Shown piece by piece: positions 42,844 through 54,084 of a DNA stretch of 64,000 nucleotides (position 1 is its first letter; every line of letters begins with the position of its first letter). The stretch comes from Typhlomys cinereus. Its lineage: Eukaryota > Chordata > Mammalia > Rodentia > Platacanthomyidae. A model generated the notes under the pieces. It saw only the letters and a list, made by a program, of their open reading frames with translations. It was not told the DNA's origin and made no database searches. The DNA is taken from positions 3,027,341 to 3,091,340 of the forward strand of contig JALPQD010000207.1 of NCBI GenBank assembly GCA_023101885.1. The letters run 5' to 3'. The position numbers were made by a program, and so were the translations under genes.

Positions 42844-44160
42844 GCTGGACAGAAAAAAGAGCAAGAACAAAGCACTTTGTGTGACTGGGAATAGCAGCAA
42901 GGGTATGGGTATGGATCTGAGAGGAAGGAAAGAAGAAATGGGGGTCAAAAGTTTGCAGAAAGGGTCTAGCTGGAGATACATTACAGACCCCTGGGATGCT
43001 TGCCTTGTCCTCTGAGCTAGGGGGAAGCCAGGGGAAGGTTTGAAGAGTTAAGTCAATTTACACAGGCTGAAGAGAGTCGGACTGCTGGGAACCCACAGGG
43101 AAGCTGCTGCAGGGCTTCAAGAGAGGTGAAGGGTGCGGCCGGAGCACTAGAAGGGATAGAAGGCTAAGTGTGTGGGCTCCAGGTTCATTCTGAGAGGTCA
43201 GAGCATCAGCTGAAGACCAACCTCTTTACAGAGGCAAATGGGCAGAGCCAGAACCTCTCCAGGGGTTTGGCTTGAGCAGCTGGAGGTCTCAAATGACCCT
43301 GGCTGAGACTGGAAAGATGGCAGAAGGAGGTATGGGAGCATGGACGCTTCAGGGGTCACATGGGGATGGGCAAGAGTGGGGATGCTTTAGTGGAAATTGA
43401 AGGTGCAGTGAGTTGTCCCAAGTTGTGCAGGGAGAAGGCTGGGTGAAAAGTGGAAGTGTGTGTGTTGGGGAAGGGTTGTCAACACAGAGAGTTAGCTAGA
43501 AATACACAACTAGAAGAGAGAGTGAAAGGGGTACAAACATATGGAACTAAAAACACTGGTAGAAGTGAGCCCCAGAGAGAGGGTGGGCACACCCAGCAGC
43601 ACATGCCAGCAGACACTACTGAAGGTGACCAGGAAGGGACTGAGGAGCAGGAGTTGGCACAGAGGTGATATTGCTGATGGAGACACGCCCCACCCAGGAG
43701 AGCAGAAATGTCACTCAGACATGCCCCACCCAGGAGAGCAGAAGGGTCACAAGGAGGGAGAACGGACAGTGCCTGTCAGTTCTGAGAATCCAAACCAGAC
43801 AATTTGGAAAACACCACTGACTTTACTGCAGGAATCGAATCAGAGTAAACAGTTCCCTGGCTGTCAGCTGTGGTTTTGCAGAATCCAGCAAACAGCATTT
43901 CATAGCACTGTGATGGGAAAAGTGTCAGAGAATCTCAAAGGGGGTGGGCAGTTTGTCTGATGGACGGCAAAGAGAGCAGAGATGATGTGCTAAATCACAC
44001 AAGTGCTGGTAGGAGAAAGTGCTGCACGCTAATGCAAATGTTTGAAAATATTATGTCGCGAGTGACCGAGAATAAATTACTTCCGTTCAACAGAGCAGGA
44101 TTGACTAGTGGAATGTTGCCTAAAAAATACTCCTTCTTTTGTTCTATGAAACACATTCTT
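42844..44160. other. Unique GC-moderate sequence
   Basis: Purine-rich, low-CpG text. The 139-codon frame (43541-43960) spans a ~36-bp tandem duplication (CCCCACCCAGGAGAGCAGAA at about 43689 and 43725) and has no recognised domain. Not called as a gene. Confidence 0.3.
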
Positions 44161-44162
44161 AC

Positions 44163-44620
44163 TGTTAGTATTATTATTATTATTATTCTTGGGTATTTTC
44201 ATACATAAATACCATGAACTCATGTGTTTTCAATTCTTATTACTCTGTTCCACACCCCATCTCTTACTTTCTCCTTCCAGTCAATCTCCCTATTACTTTC
44301 ATGTCATTTTGCATGTGTGACACACAGGGTTGGGATCACATCTGGGATGTCTGTACTGGCAAGTGCTTGAGTACTCATTGGGTGTGGATGACTTATCAAT
44401 GGGTAAATCACTGAGTAAAGAAGTTCCCTTTTCCTAGCTGGCATTAGCCTTCAACAGTCTCTCAGGGAGGTGTGGGGTTTCTTGAGATCTTCCCTCATCC
44501 GTGGTGAAATGTTGATAGGCCAACTACTGTGCAGGTTTTGTGGAAGTGAACAGCACCCAGTGAGTTCTTGGCACAGCAGCCTGTCATGACCAGAAGACAC
44601 TGTCTGACAGCATCTTTCCC
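44163..44620 (-). mobile_element. L1 3' UTR, antisense
   Basis: An ATT-repeat start (44170-44187), TATTTTCATACATAAATACC, then CTCTCAGGGAGGTGTGGGG and AGTGAGTTCTTGG. These last blocks are shared with 47850-48260 and 47518-47846. This is the reverse of an old L1 3' end. Confidence 0.5.
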
Positions 44621-44649
44621 CACCCTCAGGATCTTACGTTCTTACCACC

Positions 44650-45012
44650 TGTCATGGCTTGAATGTCAGTTGTTCCCACAGGCTCATGTGCTTACAACCT
44701 TAGCTGATGTTGGTGTTTGGAAGGTTGCAGCAACTTTAAGCGTGGAGACTTGCTGGAGGAAGGAAGGGTGTAGGGGGTGGGTAGTCCCACCATGATTCCA
44801 CAGGTAGTCTGCTATAGCAATCTGCTACTTGCCCTCTTTGCCTCCATGATGTCTTCAGTGACCTAAGCCGCCTCCAGCTTCTGCCACCTGCCATGCCTTT
44901 TCCACCATAATGAACTATGTCTCCCCTATAGAACCATAGGCCAAATAAATCTCCCTTTCTGCCCTTAAGTTGTGATTGAGTGTTGTCTCACAGCAACAGA
45001 GTAACTGCTATG
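44650..45012 (+). mobile_element. Solo LTR, ORR1-like MaLR
   Basis: TGTCATGGCTTGAATGTCAG start, GTTGGTGTTTGGAAGG, CCATGATGTCTTCAGTGACC, CCAAATAAATCTCCC, CACAGCAACAGAGTAACTGC end. Perfect duplication CCACC (44645-44649, 45013-45017). The final CA appears mutated to TG. Confidence 0.82.
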
Positions 45013-45221
45013 CCACCTCCTCTTTCAAGCATTCCATAGTCATTTAATCTTTGACCAGTTGTAGTTCTCTGCATTAAACACATTCCAATGTAAAAGAATG
45101 GGTACAATGGTAAGTGTTTAGCTAAAAATTTACCATCAAGCACTTAATGCTAAGTAGCTTGTCTCTACCTAAAGTCTATGGTCTACTCTTCCATGGGTAA
45201 TTTTATAATAAAATTAGCTAG

Positions 45222-45654
45222 CATTGCAGTTCGCCTGCATGGTTGCTGATAAATCACCATCAAATGGCTTAAGGGAACGAGAGGGTTTATTGTCTCTTAC
45301 GATTACTGGTTACAGTTCATAAGTCCAGCTTGATGAGAGAACATGCACCAACCACCAGGGCCAAGGGAACTGGCCATACCATCACCACATAATGGCTGAG
45401 AGAGGGACAATCCTTACTTGCCAGACCAACATGTCTAGCCAAGTATATACAAGGATGCCAACTTCCTCAACAGCTCTCTGTATTTTATTCACCTGTTCAG
45501 ACCTAGTCCTACCCACCATGGGCTGGGTCTGCCCCTTCAACTAGACAATCTCCTGCAGGTTCACTCTGGGCTTAACTCATCTGCTAATTCTCTACAAATG
45601 TGCCCAGAGCTCAAACCCTTAACCATCAAGTTGACACTTGTGCCTAACTATGAG
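45222..45654 (-). mobile_element. Solo LTR of the ~420-bp family
   Basis: Begins CATTGCAGTTCGCCTGC and ends GCCTAACTATGAG, with direct repeats AGCTAG at 45216-45221 and 45655-45660. Collinear with 18605-19026. The ends differ slightly from TG/CA through substitutions. Confidence 0.8.
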
Positions 45655-45660
45655 AGCTAG

Positions 45661-46130
45661 GTTACAGTACCAGGCAGGTATTCTCTGAAAAAAAAAAAAA
45701 AAACAACAGTCTTCGAATCTAATCAGAAAGCAGTTGGTTCCCCCTGTACCTCACATGCCATTATTGGTCACCTTTTGCCATGGCAGTTGTTATAACTTTC
45801 ACAGGTTGGTGAGACCATTGATTGCTTTTCCCCCCTAGAGCCTGAATCATACCATCTTGGTACTATGAAGGCTAGGCTGCAAGGAGAAGCTTCTTAACTG
45901 TGATAACTACACTAGAAAAGGCATGTCTTCCAGCCTAGTTGTTTGTGTCAGTCAGTGGTTCTGCGCTTGATCTTGTTCATCTTCTATTTGTTCTAGCTGT
46001 AATGATAATCCCCCTTTTACTTCCTTTTCATGTCTATCAGTTTGTCTAAAAGTTTTGAAACATTAGCATCCGACTCATGAACATTTACTATTTTTATGTT
46101 TTTTTCCCATGTACCAGTTCTTTAATGATT
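45661..46130. other. Unique AT-rich sequence with A run
   Basis: An A run at 45689-45703 and no other recognised feature. Confidence 0.35.
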
Positions 46131-46134
46131 TTTT

Positions 46135-46345
46135 TTTGTGTGTAAGTGTGTATATGTGTAGGAGTGCATGTGCCTGTGGTGTAACAGAAGGTACTGTGTA
46201 TGTCTATGTTTTGCTCTAGCATTTCCCAGGCTCTGCTTTCCAGAACTGGAAGTGCCAGCCACCACCATTTTTGCCTGGTGTTTTTATGTGGGATCTGGGA
46301 TCTGAACTCAGGTCCTTTTGCTTGTGAGGCAAATGCTGGGCTGAG
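46135..46345 (-). mobile_element. B2-like SINE, minus strand, head truncated
   Basis: A GT-rich tail, CTGGAAGTGCCAGCCACCAC, TTTATGTGGGATCTGGGATC, TGAACTCAGGTCCTTTTGC and then loss of the last head segment. Confidence 0.65.
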
Positions 46346-46604
46346 GTGTGTTCTTTGTTTGACAGCTCCATTTCTATGGAATCTTTTGAATTCACTGCAT
46401 ATTTTTCCTTTTTCAAAATTTTGTTCTCTTATCAGTAACTTTATTGTTATTATTCTGATTGCATTCCATGCTGTGTTGGCTTATGAGCCCTAGTTCTTTG
46501 CTGTGGTATCTGAGTATACACCTTTAAACTTGGCGCAGTCGTCCATGAAGTGTTTTATCTTCTCAACAGTATAAGACATTATAAGGCTTGAACTTCTGCT
46601 TGGA

Positions 46605-47090
46605 TCAGTCAGGATTGTCCAGAGAAGAAATGGAGGACATGTATTCTGATGTCATGGTTCAGCTGGGGGAGGAGGGGCCAGGTAATTAGGGGAACTGGGC
46701 TCATGCAATCATGGTGGGCTGCCTGCAGGTTGAAGACCCTGGAATTCTGGCAACATGCCTCAGTCCAAATGCAAGGACATTGGAAAACCAAGGGTGGAAT
46801 TCTCAGGTCAAGGCAGAAAACCCTAGAGCTTGCGGTGAGGGCTGGCGTTAAACCTGGAGTTGAAAAGCTAAGGAACTTAGAATTGTCTTTTCAGAAGTAG
46901 CAGAAATTTAACTCCTGTTCTCAGAGCAGAGGCGAATTCCCTCTGTTTCTTCTCTCACCTCCACACCCTAACAACCCAGGGGAGGTGACCGCTGGCAAGA
47001 ACAGACTCTTCTCACCCAGCCCACACCCTCCCTCACAGGCACACTCAAACCAAGCTGTGCCAGGATTCCGGGGCTCCCTAAATCTATGTG
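46605..47090 (-). mobile_element. Old ERVL-type LTR fragment
   Basis: TCAGGATTGTCCAGAGAAG, CTGGGCTCATGCAATCATGG, TGCAGGTTGAAGACCC and CCAAGCTGTGCCAGG follow the order of a widespread old mammalian LTR (TCAGGGTTCTCCAGAGAAAC, GGCTCACGCGATTATGG) in reverse. Family name uncertain. Confidence 0.4.
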
Positions 47091-47439
47091 CATATACCTA
47101 GCATTAGCCAGCACACCGCATTCTGAAGCTTCTTAGTTCCTGCACAGATTTTTCTTCGACAAAGTGTTCTAGTACTCATAATTCACTGTTATATATGCCT
47201 TAAAGAGGCTCATTATTTAAAGAGACCAAGCAAGGAAAAGGCTCTTGCATTTGCTTCTGCAGCGACCATGTCCAGTGCTCCTCTTTCCAGCATGGAGTCA
47301 GGTGTCCTATGGTCATTGCTTTGGATTTTCTGCAGTGTGTCCTATAGCTCAGCTTTGTTGCTGCTCTATTCTTCCTGTTTTTTTTTTTTTTTCTCTGAAA
47401 AAGTCTCTGATGGGCAATCCATTCCTTTTGGCTTTTAAT

Positions 47440-47447
<8 letters not shown>

Positions 47448-47491
<44 letters not shown>
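47448..47491 (+). repeat. (TG)n microsatellite
   Basis: About 22 TG repeats, preceded by a T run at 47378-47391. Confidence 0.95.
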
Positions 47492-47493
<2 letters not shown>

Positions 47494-47517
47494 AGCTTTA
47501 TAAGCATATTGAATACT

Positions 47518-48260
47518 TAACCTTTCCTCACCTCCCTTCTCCCCTTCTCTCCTTCCTTCCCTTCCCTTCATCAATCCATCCCACTCTCTCCCATCCTCCT
47601 GACTGTCTGCTTCTATGGGCCCCAGGTTCCCTCTGGATTGTCTGCTCTAGTGGGGATTCAGGCCTCTGTGGCAGAACAAGTGATAGGGACACTCCCCTTC
47701 ACCCATCCCGCTCTAGCCCCCAAGGTTTCCACTGCATGTAATTATTTCTCCTGAGATCCTCACTAGTTTATGAGGGCATGTTGGTATGTCAGCCATTATA
47801 CAGGTCTGGTAAGGACACGTCTCATTGCAGTGAGTTCCTGGATGAAGCATTGGCTTTTAATTTTTTGTTTATTGACAGTTTCATACATGAGGACAATCAA
47901 TTTTGTCATTTTCATCCACATTACCCTATCCCATCGCCTTTCCTTTTCCCAATACTTTTTGCCTACCAGTCTTCCTCCTCCAACTTTTATGTGTGGTTCA
48001 CTGAGTTTCATCTGGGTTGCCGGTTCTGGCATGCACCTGAGCACTTGCCAGAGCACAGATGATGTACAAGTGGGTAGATCACCGAGGAAAGTAGCTTCTT
48101 CCCCCACCTCCACCCCCTCATGCAACATTACCCCTCAATAATCTCTCAGGGAGTTGTGACGCCTCTTGAGGTCTTGCCCTATCCAAGGTCAAATGTTGAC
48201 TGTGGGTGGCCCAAACCTTGTGTAGATCTTGTAGAACTAGACCTTCCATGTCCTTCTCTC
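47518..48260 (-). mobile_element. Two antisense L1 3' UTR fragments
   Basis: 47518-47846 has a C/T-rich polypyrimidine tract (reverse of the L1 polypurine tract) and ends with CAGTGAGTTCCTGGATGAAG. 47850-48260 restarts with an A-rich-tail complement (TTTTAATTTTTTGTTTATTG), TTTCATACATGAGG, then CTCTCAGGGAGTTGTGACG and CTTGAGGTCTTGCCC. Shared blocks with 44163-44620 support the assignment. Confidence 0.5.
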
Positions 48261-48628
48261 GCAGTGTCTTGTATAGCACATTCTAGCACTAAGAAGGTTA
48301 GGAAGGTACTCCACATTTGGCACAGATATTTATTTAGTGATCCATATCTTCAGGAACAGCCTTGTCCACACATATAAGTTGCTTCTTTCAAACTCTTTCT
48401 TTTTAAATTACATTTTTAATTAGTAAAGTCTTCTGGAAGCCTGCTACTTTGTAACAATAATTTTTATTCCTTAATATGTTAAGTTAAACACAAAGAGTTG
48501 GTCTGGAAAATTAAGTACATTTCTATTATCTGACATAGGACGTTAAGTACAAATCAATAGCTGTTTATGGCTGAAGAAGAGAGAAATCAAGTGTTAGTAA
48601 CCAATGGTCCTGCATTACCTGCAAATAA

Positions 48629-48666
<38 letters not shown>

Positions 48667-49050
48667 AAACACACGCACACACACAGTCTTAGAGCATGAA
48701 ATGAAGTTTTAGATCACTTATAGCAGGATATAGGAAGGGAAACCAAAAATCATGTTTCTTCCACTTCAGACATATTGGAAATGCCTTTGAAGTGCTGTCT
48801 ATATGTCTGCTATTAAAAAGTATTGAGTCAGAAAAGTCACTATGATTTTGTAATGTGTGTTAACAAGATCAAATACTGAAAACAATCAAATACTGCAGTG
48901 TTGACCTAGGGCACACTTTGGAGTGGACAGGAAAGCAAAAGGCAAATGGGAAACTCAGTATGGGCTTCAGAGAGGCCCTGGTGCTTGGTGCCACCCAGAG
49001 AACAGTTCTAATGAATTAGCATAGAAAAAGGAGCTGATGAAGTAAAAAAA
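48261..49050. other. Unique AT-rich sequence with (CA)n
   Basis: (CA)n at 48631-48687 with a few interruptions. Nothing else is recognised. Confidence 0.6.
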
Positions 49051-49054
49051 AAAA

Positions 49055-49215
49055 TAGTTGCAAATGCTTATGGTGCGGTTCTGTGCACCGGGACCTTCTG
49101 TAAGCAATGTCGTCACTACGGTTGCTTATAGATGAGAATTTAAGACTTTGGAAAGTTAAGTAGTTGGGGCAAGTTTCCAAGTTGGTAAGTCCTGAAGCAG
49201 ACGTTCTATTCTCAA
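49055..49215 (+). mobile_element. Probable MIR SINE
   Basis: GCTTATAGATGAGAATTTAA, GACTTTGGAAAGTTAAGTAG, TTGGGGCAAGTTTCC and AAGTCCTGAAGCAGACGTTC follow the MIR core order (ACAGATGAGGAAACTGAGG ... GGTTAAGTAACTTGCCC ... GTGGCAGAGCC). Confidence 0.6.
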
Positions 49216-49550
49216 CATAAAACACAGATGAATGTTTCTTCTACAACAGTCTCGAAGGAAAAGGGTCTTAGGTAGCTACACTAAACATCTAGGCAACAAT
49301 TTATAAAGTCAGTAAATGTCAAATTGCAACCCACTGAATACTCTGCCGTGAGAGACAGAAGTCAGGAGCCCTAATCTGGAGCACAGTATTTATTTCCTCT
49401 CCTATGAATGCTGCCCATGCGCCATTCAGTCATTTGTTTGGACAACAAATATTTACCCTGCCTTCATTATGATTTTGTTGTTCTTCTAGGAACTTGGATT
49501 CAAAGAATAAAGCTTCCCCTTTTGCCAGGGACTGACACTAAGCAAGTGGA

Positions 49551-49687
49551 TCACTCCACAGGGACAATGGGAACAAAAGAGATGTCATGGTGAGGACTGG
49601 GAACCAGGGCAAGACGCAGCCCCAGAGGGTCATACCGATCATGCTCTGTGGCCATGCCGAGCAGGTGGTCGTAGGCTCCGATGCTGG
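49551..49687 (-). other. Candidate terminal coding exon (unidentified gene), or plus-strand non-coding exon
   Basis: On the minus strand a good 3' splice site (TTTTCCTCACTCACCCCTCC then AG, ending at 49688) is followed by 137 bp with five CpGs. An open frame of 44 residues begins SIGAYDHLLG and ends FVPIVPVE before TGA at 49553-49551. An AATAAA lies at 49394-49389. Against this, the plus strand also has strong splice-like signals around 49490-49695 (TTCTTCTAG acceptor at 49489; GTGAGT donor at 49696) with no open frame, which could be a lncRNA exon. I do not recognise the peptide, and no neighbouring exon was found. Confidence 0.22.
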
Positions 49688-49689
49688 CT

Positions 49690-50445
49690 GGAGGGGTGAG
49701 TGAGGAAAACAGTGAGCAGGGAAAGCTGTGATTTATTTGCAGCAAGACTGTGATGCCAAGGCTCTGAGGCCAAGCTGAGCTACCCCAGGAAAGGCAGAAG
49801 GTCTCAGGAGAAGTCACTGTCCCCAGAACTGAGAAGGAAGGACCGAAAAGAGGGGAGGAAGTGGCTAGTCTTTCAGATCATGTATAGATGGAAGCCTGTG
49901 CAGAAGACTTTAGGGGTGTATATGGATATATGATAATTCTGAGGGGGAGAGCTCTGGAAATTTTACCGAACTGACTGCCAACACGCTGACATTTCCAAAG
50001 CCACCCATGCTAAGGTTTTCACGTAAACCACTTTTTTTCATAGGTGGAAACCTTTTCTGACTATGTAAGAGATTCAAAATAATCAATGCCATTGTAGTCA
50101 GCATACAGAACACCAACAATCAAAGTAAAGTTGCAGACTTGCCCAACCTGCAAGGCTCATAGGCTCAGGAGACCCAATCCGAAGTCATAAACTTAATTAA
50201 AATGATCATTATTATGTTTGCAATTTATTTTGGTAATCGTGAGGTTTCTGAGCATGAATCTTATGGATGACATCGTATCTCAGAGGAGTCAAAGGGTGGC
50301 ACATCCTTTAGGATGGTTCCCTGGGCCCAGAAATGGCGAGTTAGTGTGCAGCATAAACATACGTGCTCTCTTCTGGAGCTTCCGTGGGACTTTGAACATA
50401 TTGTGTGCACCGAGATTTATAGGCGCAGATTTTCTGAGCTGGAAT
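49690..50445. other. Unique sequence
   Basis: Non-repeat text. 50170-50440 is AT-rich with several CpGs (GGTAATCGTGAGG, TTATAGGCGCAGAT). No exon is recognised. Confidence 0.3.
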
Positions 50446-50449
50446 AAAC

Positions 50450-50548
50450 CCCTGTGATGTACTCATTCTATAAATGAAGACTTTGGAGGCCTGCCAAATT
50501 TATTCACTTGTCCAGGGTCATAAAACTCATTAGGCAGAGTCAGAATGA
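50450..50548 (+). mobile_element. MIR SINE fragment
   Basis: CTATAAATGAAGACTTTGGA, TTCACTTGTCCAGGGTCATA and AGGCAGAGTCAGAATG match the MIR 3' half in order. Confidence 0.55.
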
Positions 50549-50824
50549 AATGATTCCTGTAAGTGAGATTTGGGGAAGGAAACTAAGCACTTTCCCTGAT
50601 TCACTGGGGTTGCCAAGGCACTTCACTCTGTGCTGGAGAAAGGAGTCATTGAAGTGGAAGTCAGTTTTCATGTATTTTGTGCTCACTCCATCTGCAATAC
50701 ATTTCTGGACCCTTTACCCACTGTCCCAGAGAAACCTAGCATGGCATTGTGTTTCCCTTTCCTACAAAACCAGACTCTGTTAGGATAGTGTGCACTGGAT
50801 AATGTTGACACTTTGTAACATCTG

Positions 50825-51112
50825 CCTTTGCATGTGTGAGGGTGGGGTGCATGCCTGTGTGCATGTCCACGTATGTGTATATGGATGTCAGAAGTCAACG
50901 TCAAGTGTCTTTTCAATCCACTTTGTTTTTGTGAACCTGAGGGCATCATCTCGGCTAGGCTAGCTGATCGCTGCAGGATTCAGCCTGTCTCTACCCCACT
51001 CAGCAGTAGGCTTCGGACTCTTGCTGCTACACTGCTTTCAACATGGGGACAGGGGATCTGAACTAGGTCTTCCTGCTCTTGCAGCAGTCACTTTAATTCC
51101 TTAAACTTTGAC
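50825..51112 (-). mobile_element. B4-type SINE, minus strand
   Basis: A GT-rich tail, GATGTCAGAAGTCAACGTCA, GCTAGGCTAGCTGATCG, GGGGATCTGAACTAGGTC and CAGTCACTTTAATTCC at the head end. Confidence 0.6.
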
Positions 51113-51405
51113 TGTCACCTCAACCCTCACTCTGCCTCTTTACTCTGCTTTGTGTGGCTAGCAGGATGCAAATAAACCTGAACCCCAGGTTAGCTCTGGG
51201 TTGCCTGACAACTGGGAATACTCTGGGACCTGTGGGTACCTCAGGGGATTCCCCCTACCCATTGAGAACTAAGGCAACAAGAATTTGTGAGTCAGGACTC
51301 AGGGGGGAATGTTCTGGAGTCATTCTCTGTGGCTCTTCAGAGGGTCCCTGGTAGAACTAGCCCTTTGATGTCTGAAGCAGCAATCATTTCAGTAATATGT
51401 CTTCA

Positions 51406-51665
51406 GGGCTGGAGAGATGGATCAAAGGTTAAAAACTTTGCCCCACAAGCAGAAGGACATGGCTTCCAAATCAAATCCCATGTGAAAATGTTAGCGACCT
51501 GCACTTCTAGCCCTGGAAGGCAGAACCTGGGAAACCCTAGAGAAAAGCAATATGGAGGCAGGACAATCCAAGGTGATTCCCAGTATTACCCTTGAGCCTC
51601 TATAGGCACATACAGTGCTGTCTAATACACACACACACACACACACACACACATTCACTCACATG
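51406..51665 (+). mobile_element. B2-like SINE with (AC)n tail
   Basis: GGGCTGGAGAGATGGATCAA, GACCTGCACTTCTAGCCCTG, CAATCCAAGGTGATTCCC, TACCCTTGAGCCTCTATAGG and (AC)n 51628-51653. Same family as 31123. Confidence 0.8.
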
Positions 51666-52680
51666 CAAAAAAAATTAACTTGTTTGCAATGTGACAGTCA
51701 AGCCTTCTCTCTTTCCAATTTGACATTCCTTGCTTTTGCCCTTCAAAATTACTTTGTGACATCAATCATCACATAAATTTCTTGTTTTAAGACTAGCAAT
51801 TTTCAGGAACTCATCCTAAATCTGTAGCCACTTGTTAACATGACATTTCTCCCCATAAGATCATTATCTGTGCACTCTGAAAGCTTGTCCAATTGTTGGG
51901 ACCTAAGACACTTTTCCTTAAAAATGACAAGATATTTGCTGAATGAGTCCACTTCGAAGAGACAATGGTAAGCTATTATTTCTGCCTGCATTTATTTTAA
52001 ATAATCTTTGATAGCATATGATATGTACCATGGATCATCAGATGCAGGAAGATTAAAAGGGAACCGTGAATGATGGGATAAAATGACTGCAAGAAATCAG
52101 GGCTTGATTACTGGGGAAGGATTTGTGGATTCACAGTTGTAGTAATTATTTCTATACATTGTGGTGAAAGAAAACACAGAAGAGGTCATTGCTACTGGGG
52201 ACAGAGGGCCCACCATGCCAGACAATTAGGAAACACATCTGCAATTAGATTTTATTTGCAATCTGCCTTAGACACAGAGAGCAGTCTTCAAAGTCAGAGT
52301 GAACTGACCCCGGCATAAGTGGACTGACCCAAAAGGTGAGAAAGAATGGGCCAGGGTGATTCACAGTCTTTCCTTGGCTCACATCCACTCAGCACACACC
52401 CCTGTATAGAAAGGATTCCAATCTCACACTTACGGGATGTGAGGGATCATAGCAGACATGGCCCATCTCCTTTCTCAGCAATGTTTCCAGCGGCAAAGGA
52501 GGGATTATCATGGTCAGGTGCATTTGTCTTTTTATGTAATAAGCACCCAAACAAGTCTATTATGAGATTTATTTATGAATCTATTTATGATTATAAAACA
52601 ATACACTGATGGCCTGAAAGTTCTCAGCTAAACATGTCTCATGCATGTAATTTGATGGTTCCATTCCTTCATTTTAAAAT
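51666..52680. other. Unique AT-rich sequence
   Basis: No gene or repeat recognised. Confidence 0.35.
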
Positions 52681-52686
52681 CCAGAA

Positions 52687-53045
52687 TGGGGCTGGGGAGA
52701 TAGTCATTAAAGTCCTTGCCTTGCAAACAAAAGGACCTCAGTTTGGATCCCCAGATCCCATGTAAAAGTGTCTGGCAGGTGCGGTGGCCCAACTACAATT
52801 CTAGCTTCAGAAAGTGGAACGTGGGAATCCTCAGAGCAAGCTGGCTAGTCTGACTAGCCCTAATGGCTGCTCTGGGTTTAACTAGAGACCTGGGCTCATG
52901 ACAATACGGTGGAAGAAAGGTCAAGGGTGATTCCCAGTATCACTTTTGGGCCTCCATAGGCACAAGTTCAGATGTGTACACACACCTGTAAGCACACTTA
53001 CACCCACTAACATTCAACACACACACATACACACAAATGTAAGAC
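52687..53045 (+). mobile_element. B2-like SINE, long variant
   Basis: GGGGCTGGGGAGATAGTCAT, CCTTGCCTTGCAAACAAAAG, then an insert absent from the short variant (CAAGCTGGCTAGTCTGACTA, TGCTCTGGGTTTAACTAGAG) and the shared 3' part (GGGTGATTCCCAGTATCAC). Same long variant as 63229-63610. Confidence 0.75.
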
Positions 53046-53410
53046 CCCATGCACAAATATTTGAAAGAAAACAGTGAGTCACATTACTTTCCAAGAAGCA
53101 GTCTCAGCACTGGAGTTAGAAAGAGGAACGATAAGGTTTTGCTGTCAACAAATGACCATGGAGAGGAAGGCAAAACAGAATAACAAATTGTTATTCTATA
53201 AAAGTTTAATGAAGATATACAGGCTCAAAGAAATAACACTTGATCTTTGGAGAAAAATTCTTTGTTCAAAGTTTGTATGTTTCAAATCCACTGGGAGGAG
53301 GCTTTAGTGAACTTTTTCATGGAATGACATTTAAAATTGCTAATGCAAGGTTCTGGGTATATCAGAATTGCTGAAAGATTTGATTTTATATTAATGTTAA
53401 AATCTCAAAC
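53046..53410. other. Unique AT-rich sequence
   Basis: Nothing recognised. Confidence 0.35.
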
Positions 53411-53414
53411 ATAA

Positions 53415-53730
53415 GAGCCTACTAGATATCTCAGTAGGTAAGGTGCTTACTCACAAGTGGAATAACTTGAGTTTGATTCCCCAAATTACACATAGTGTGA
53501 AGGAGAAACTTACTTCCAAAAGTGGCGTTAATCTCTACTAATGGACATGGAATGTATGACTATGACCTCTGATCTCTCATAAATAAAAATAAAGAAAATA
53601 TGGACTACATGCGTATGACCTCCACTTTCTCTTTCATAAATAAAAATAAGTAAAATATGGAATACATGCATATGATTTCTATTCTCTCTTTTTCATAAAT
53701 GAAATAAAAATAAATTATTTAAAAATCCAA
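53415..53730 (+). mobile_element. tRNA-derived SINE with a triplicated ~58-bp tail
   Basis: The head CTAGATATCTCAGTAGGTAA, GTGCTTACTCACAAGTGG is followed by a body, then three tandem ~58-bp units starting GGAATGTATGACTATGACC (53549), GGACTACATGCGTATGACC (about 53602) and GGAATACATGCATATGATT (about 53659), each ending in CATAAATAAAAATAA-like text. The units carry the A-rich tail, so tail duplication is likely. Confidence 0.6.
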
Positions 53731-53904
53731 AACATGGTTGATTTGTCAATGATGAGACCATCTCTAACCTAAGCCTTCTTCCATGTTAAACTAACTAAGG
53801 CTTGGCTTTTAAAGAGTATTGAGGAGTTTTTGTTCATAATGCTGACAGTTATGTTGTTAAGGATTGGGGGTTTTGTGAATGAGCATTCTCCAGAGAAGAG
53901 GATC

Positions 53905-53908
<4 letters not shown>

Positions 53909-53954
<46 letters not shown>
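53909..53954 (+). repeat. (AC)n microsatellite
   Basis: About 23 uninterrupted AC units followed by a T run. Confidence 0.95.
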
Positions 53955-53956
<2 letters not shown>

Positions 53957-54084
53957 TTTTTCCTCTTGTAAAAGAATCTTTATAGGTATACCCACATGTG
54001 CATCTCAGCAGTCGAGTTACCAATGAAAGTTGACCATCATTCTCAGGAACCATCTGGTAAAAAGATGAGAGATCATGTTATAAT

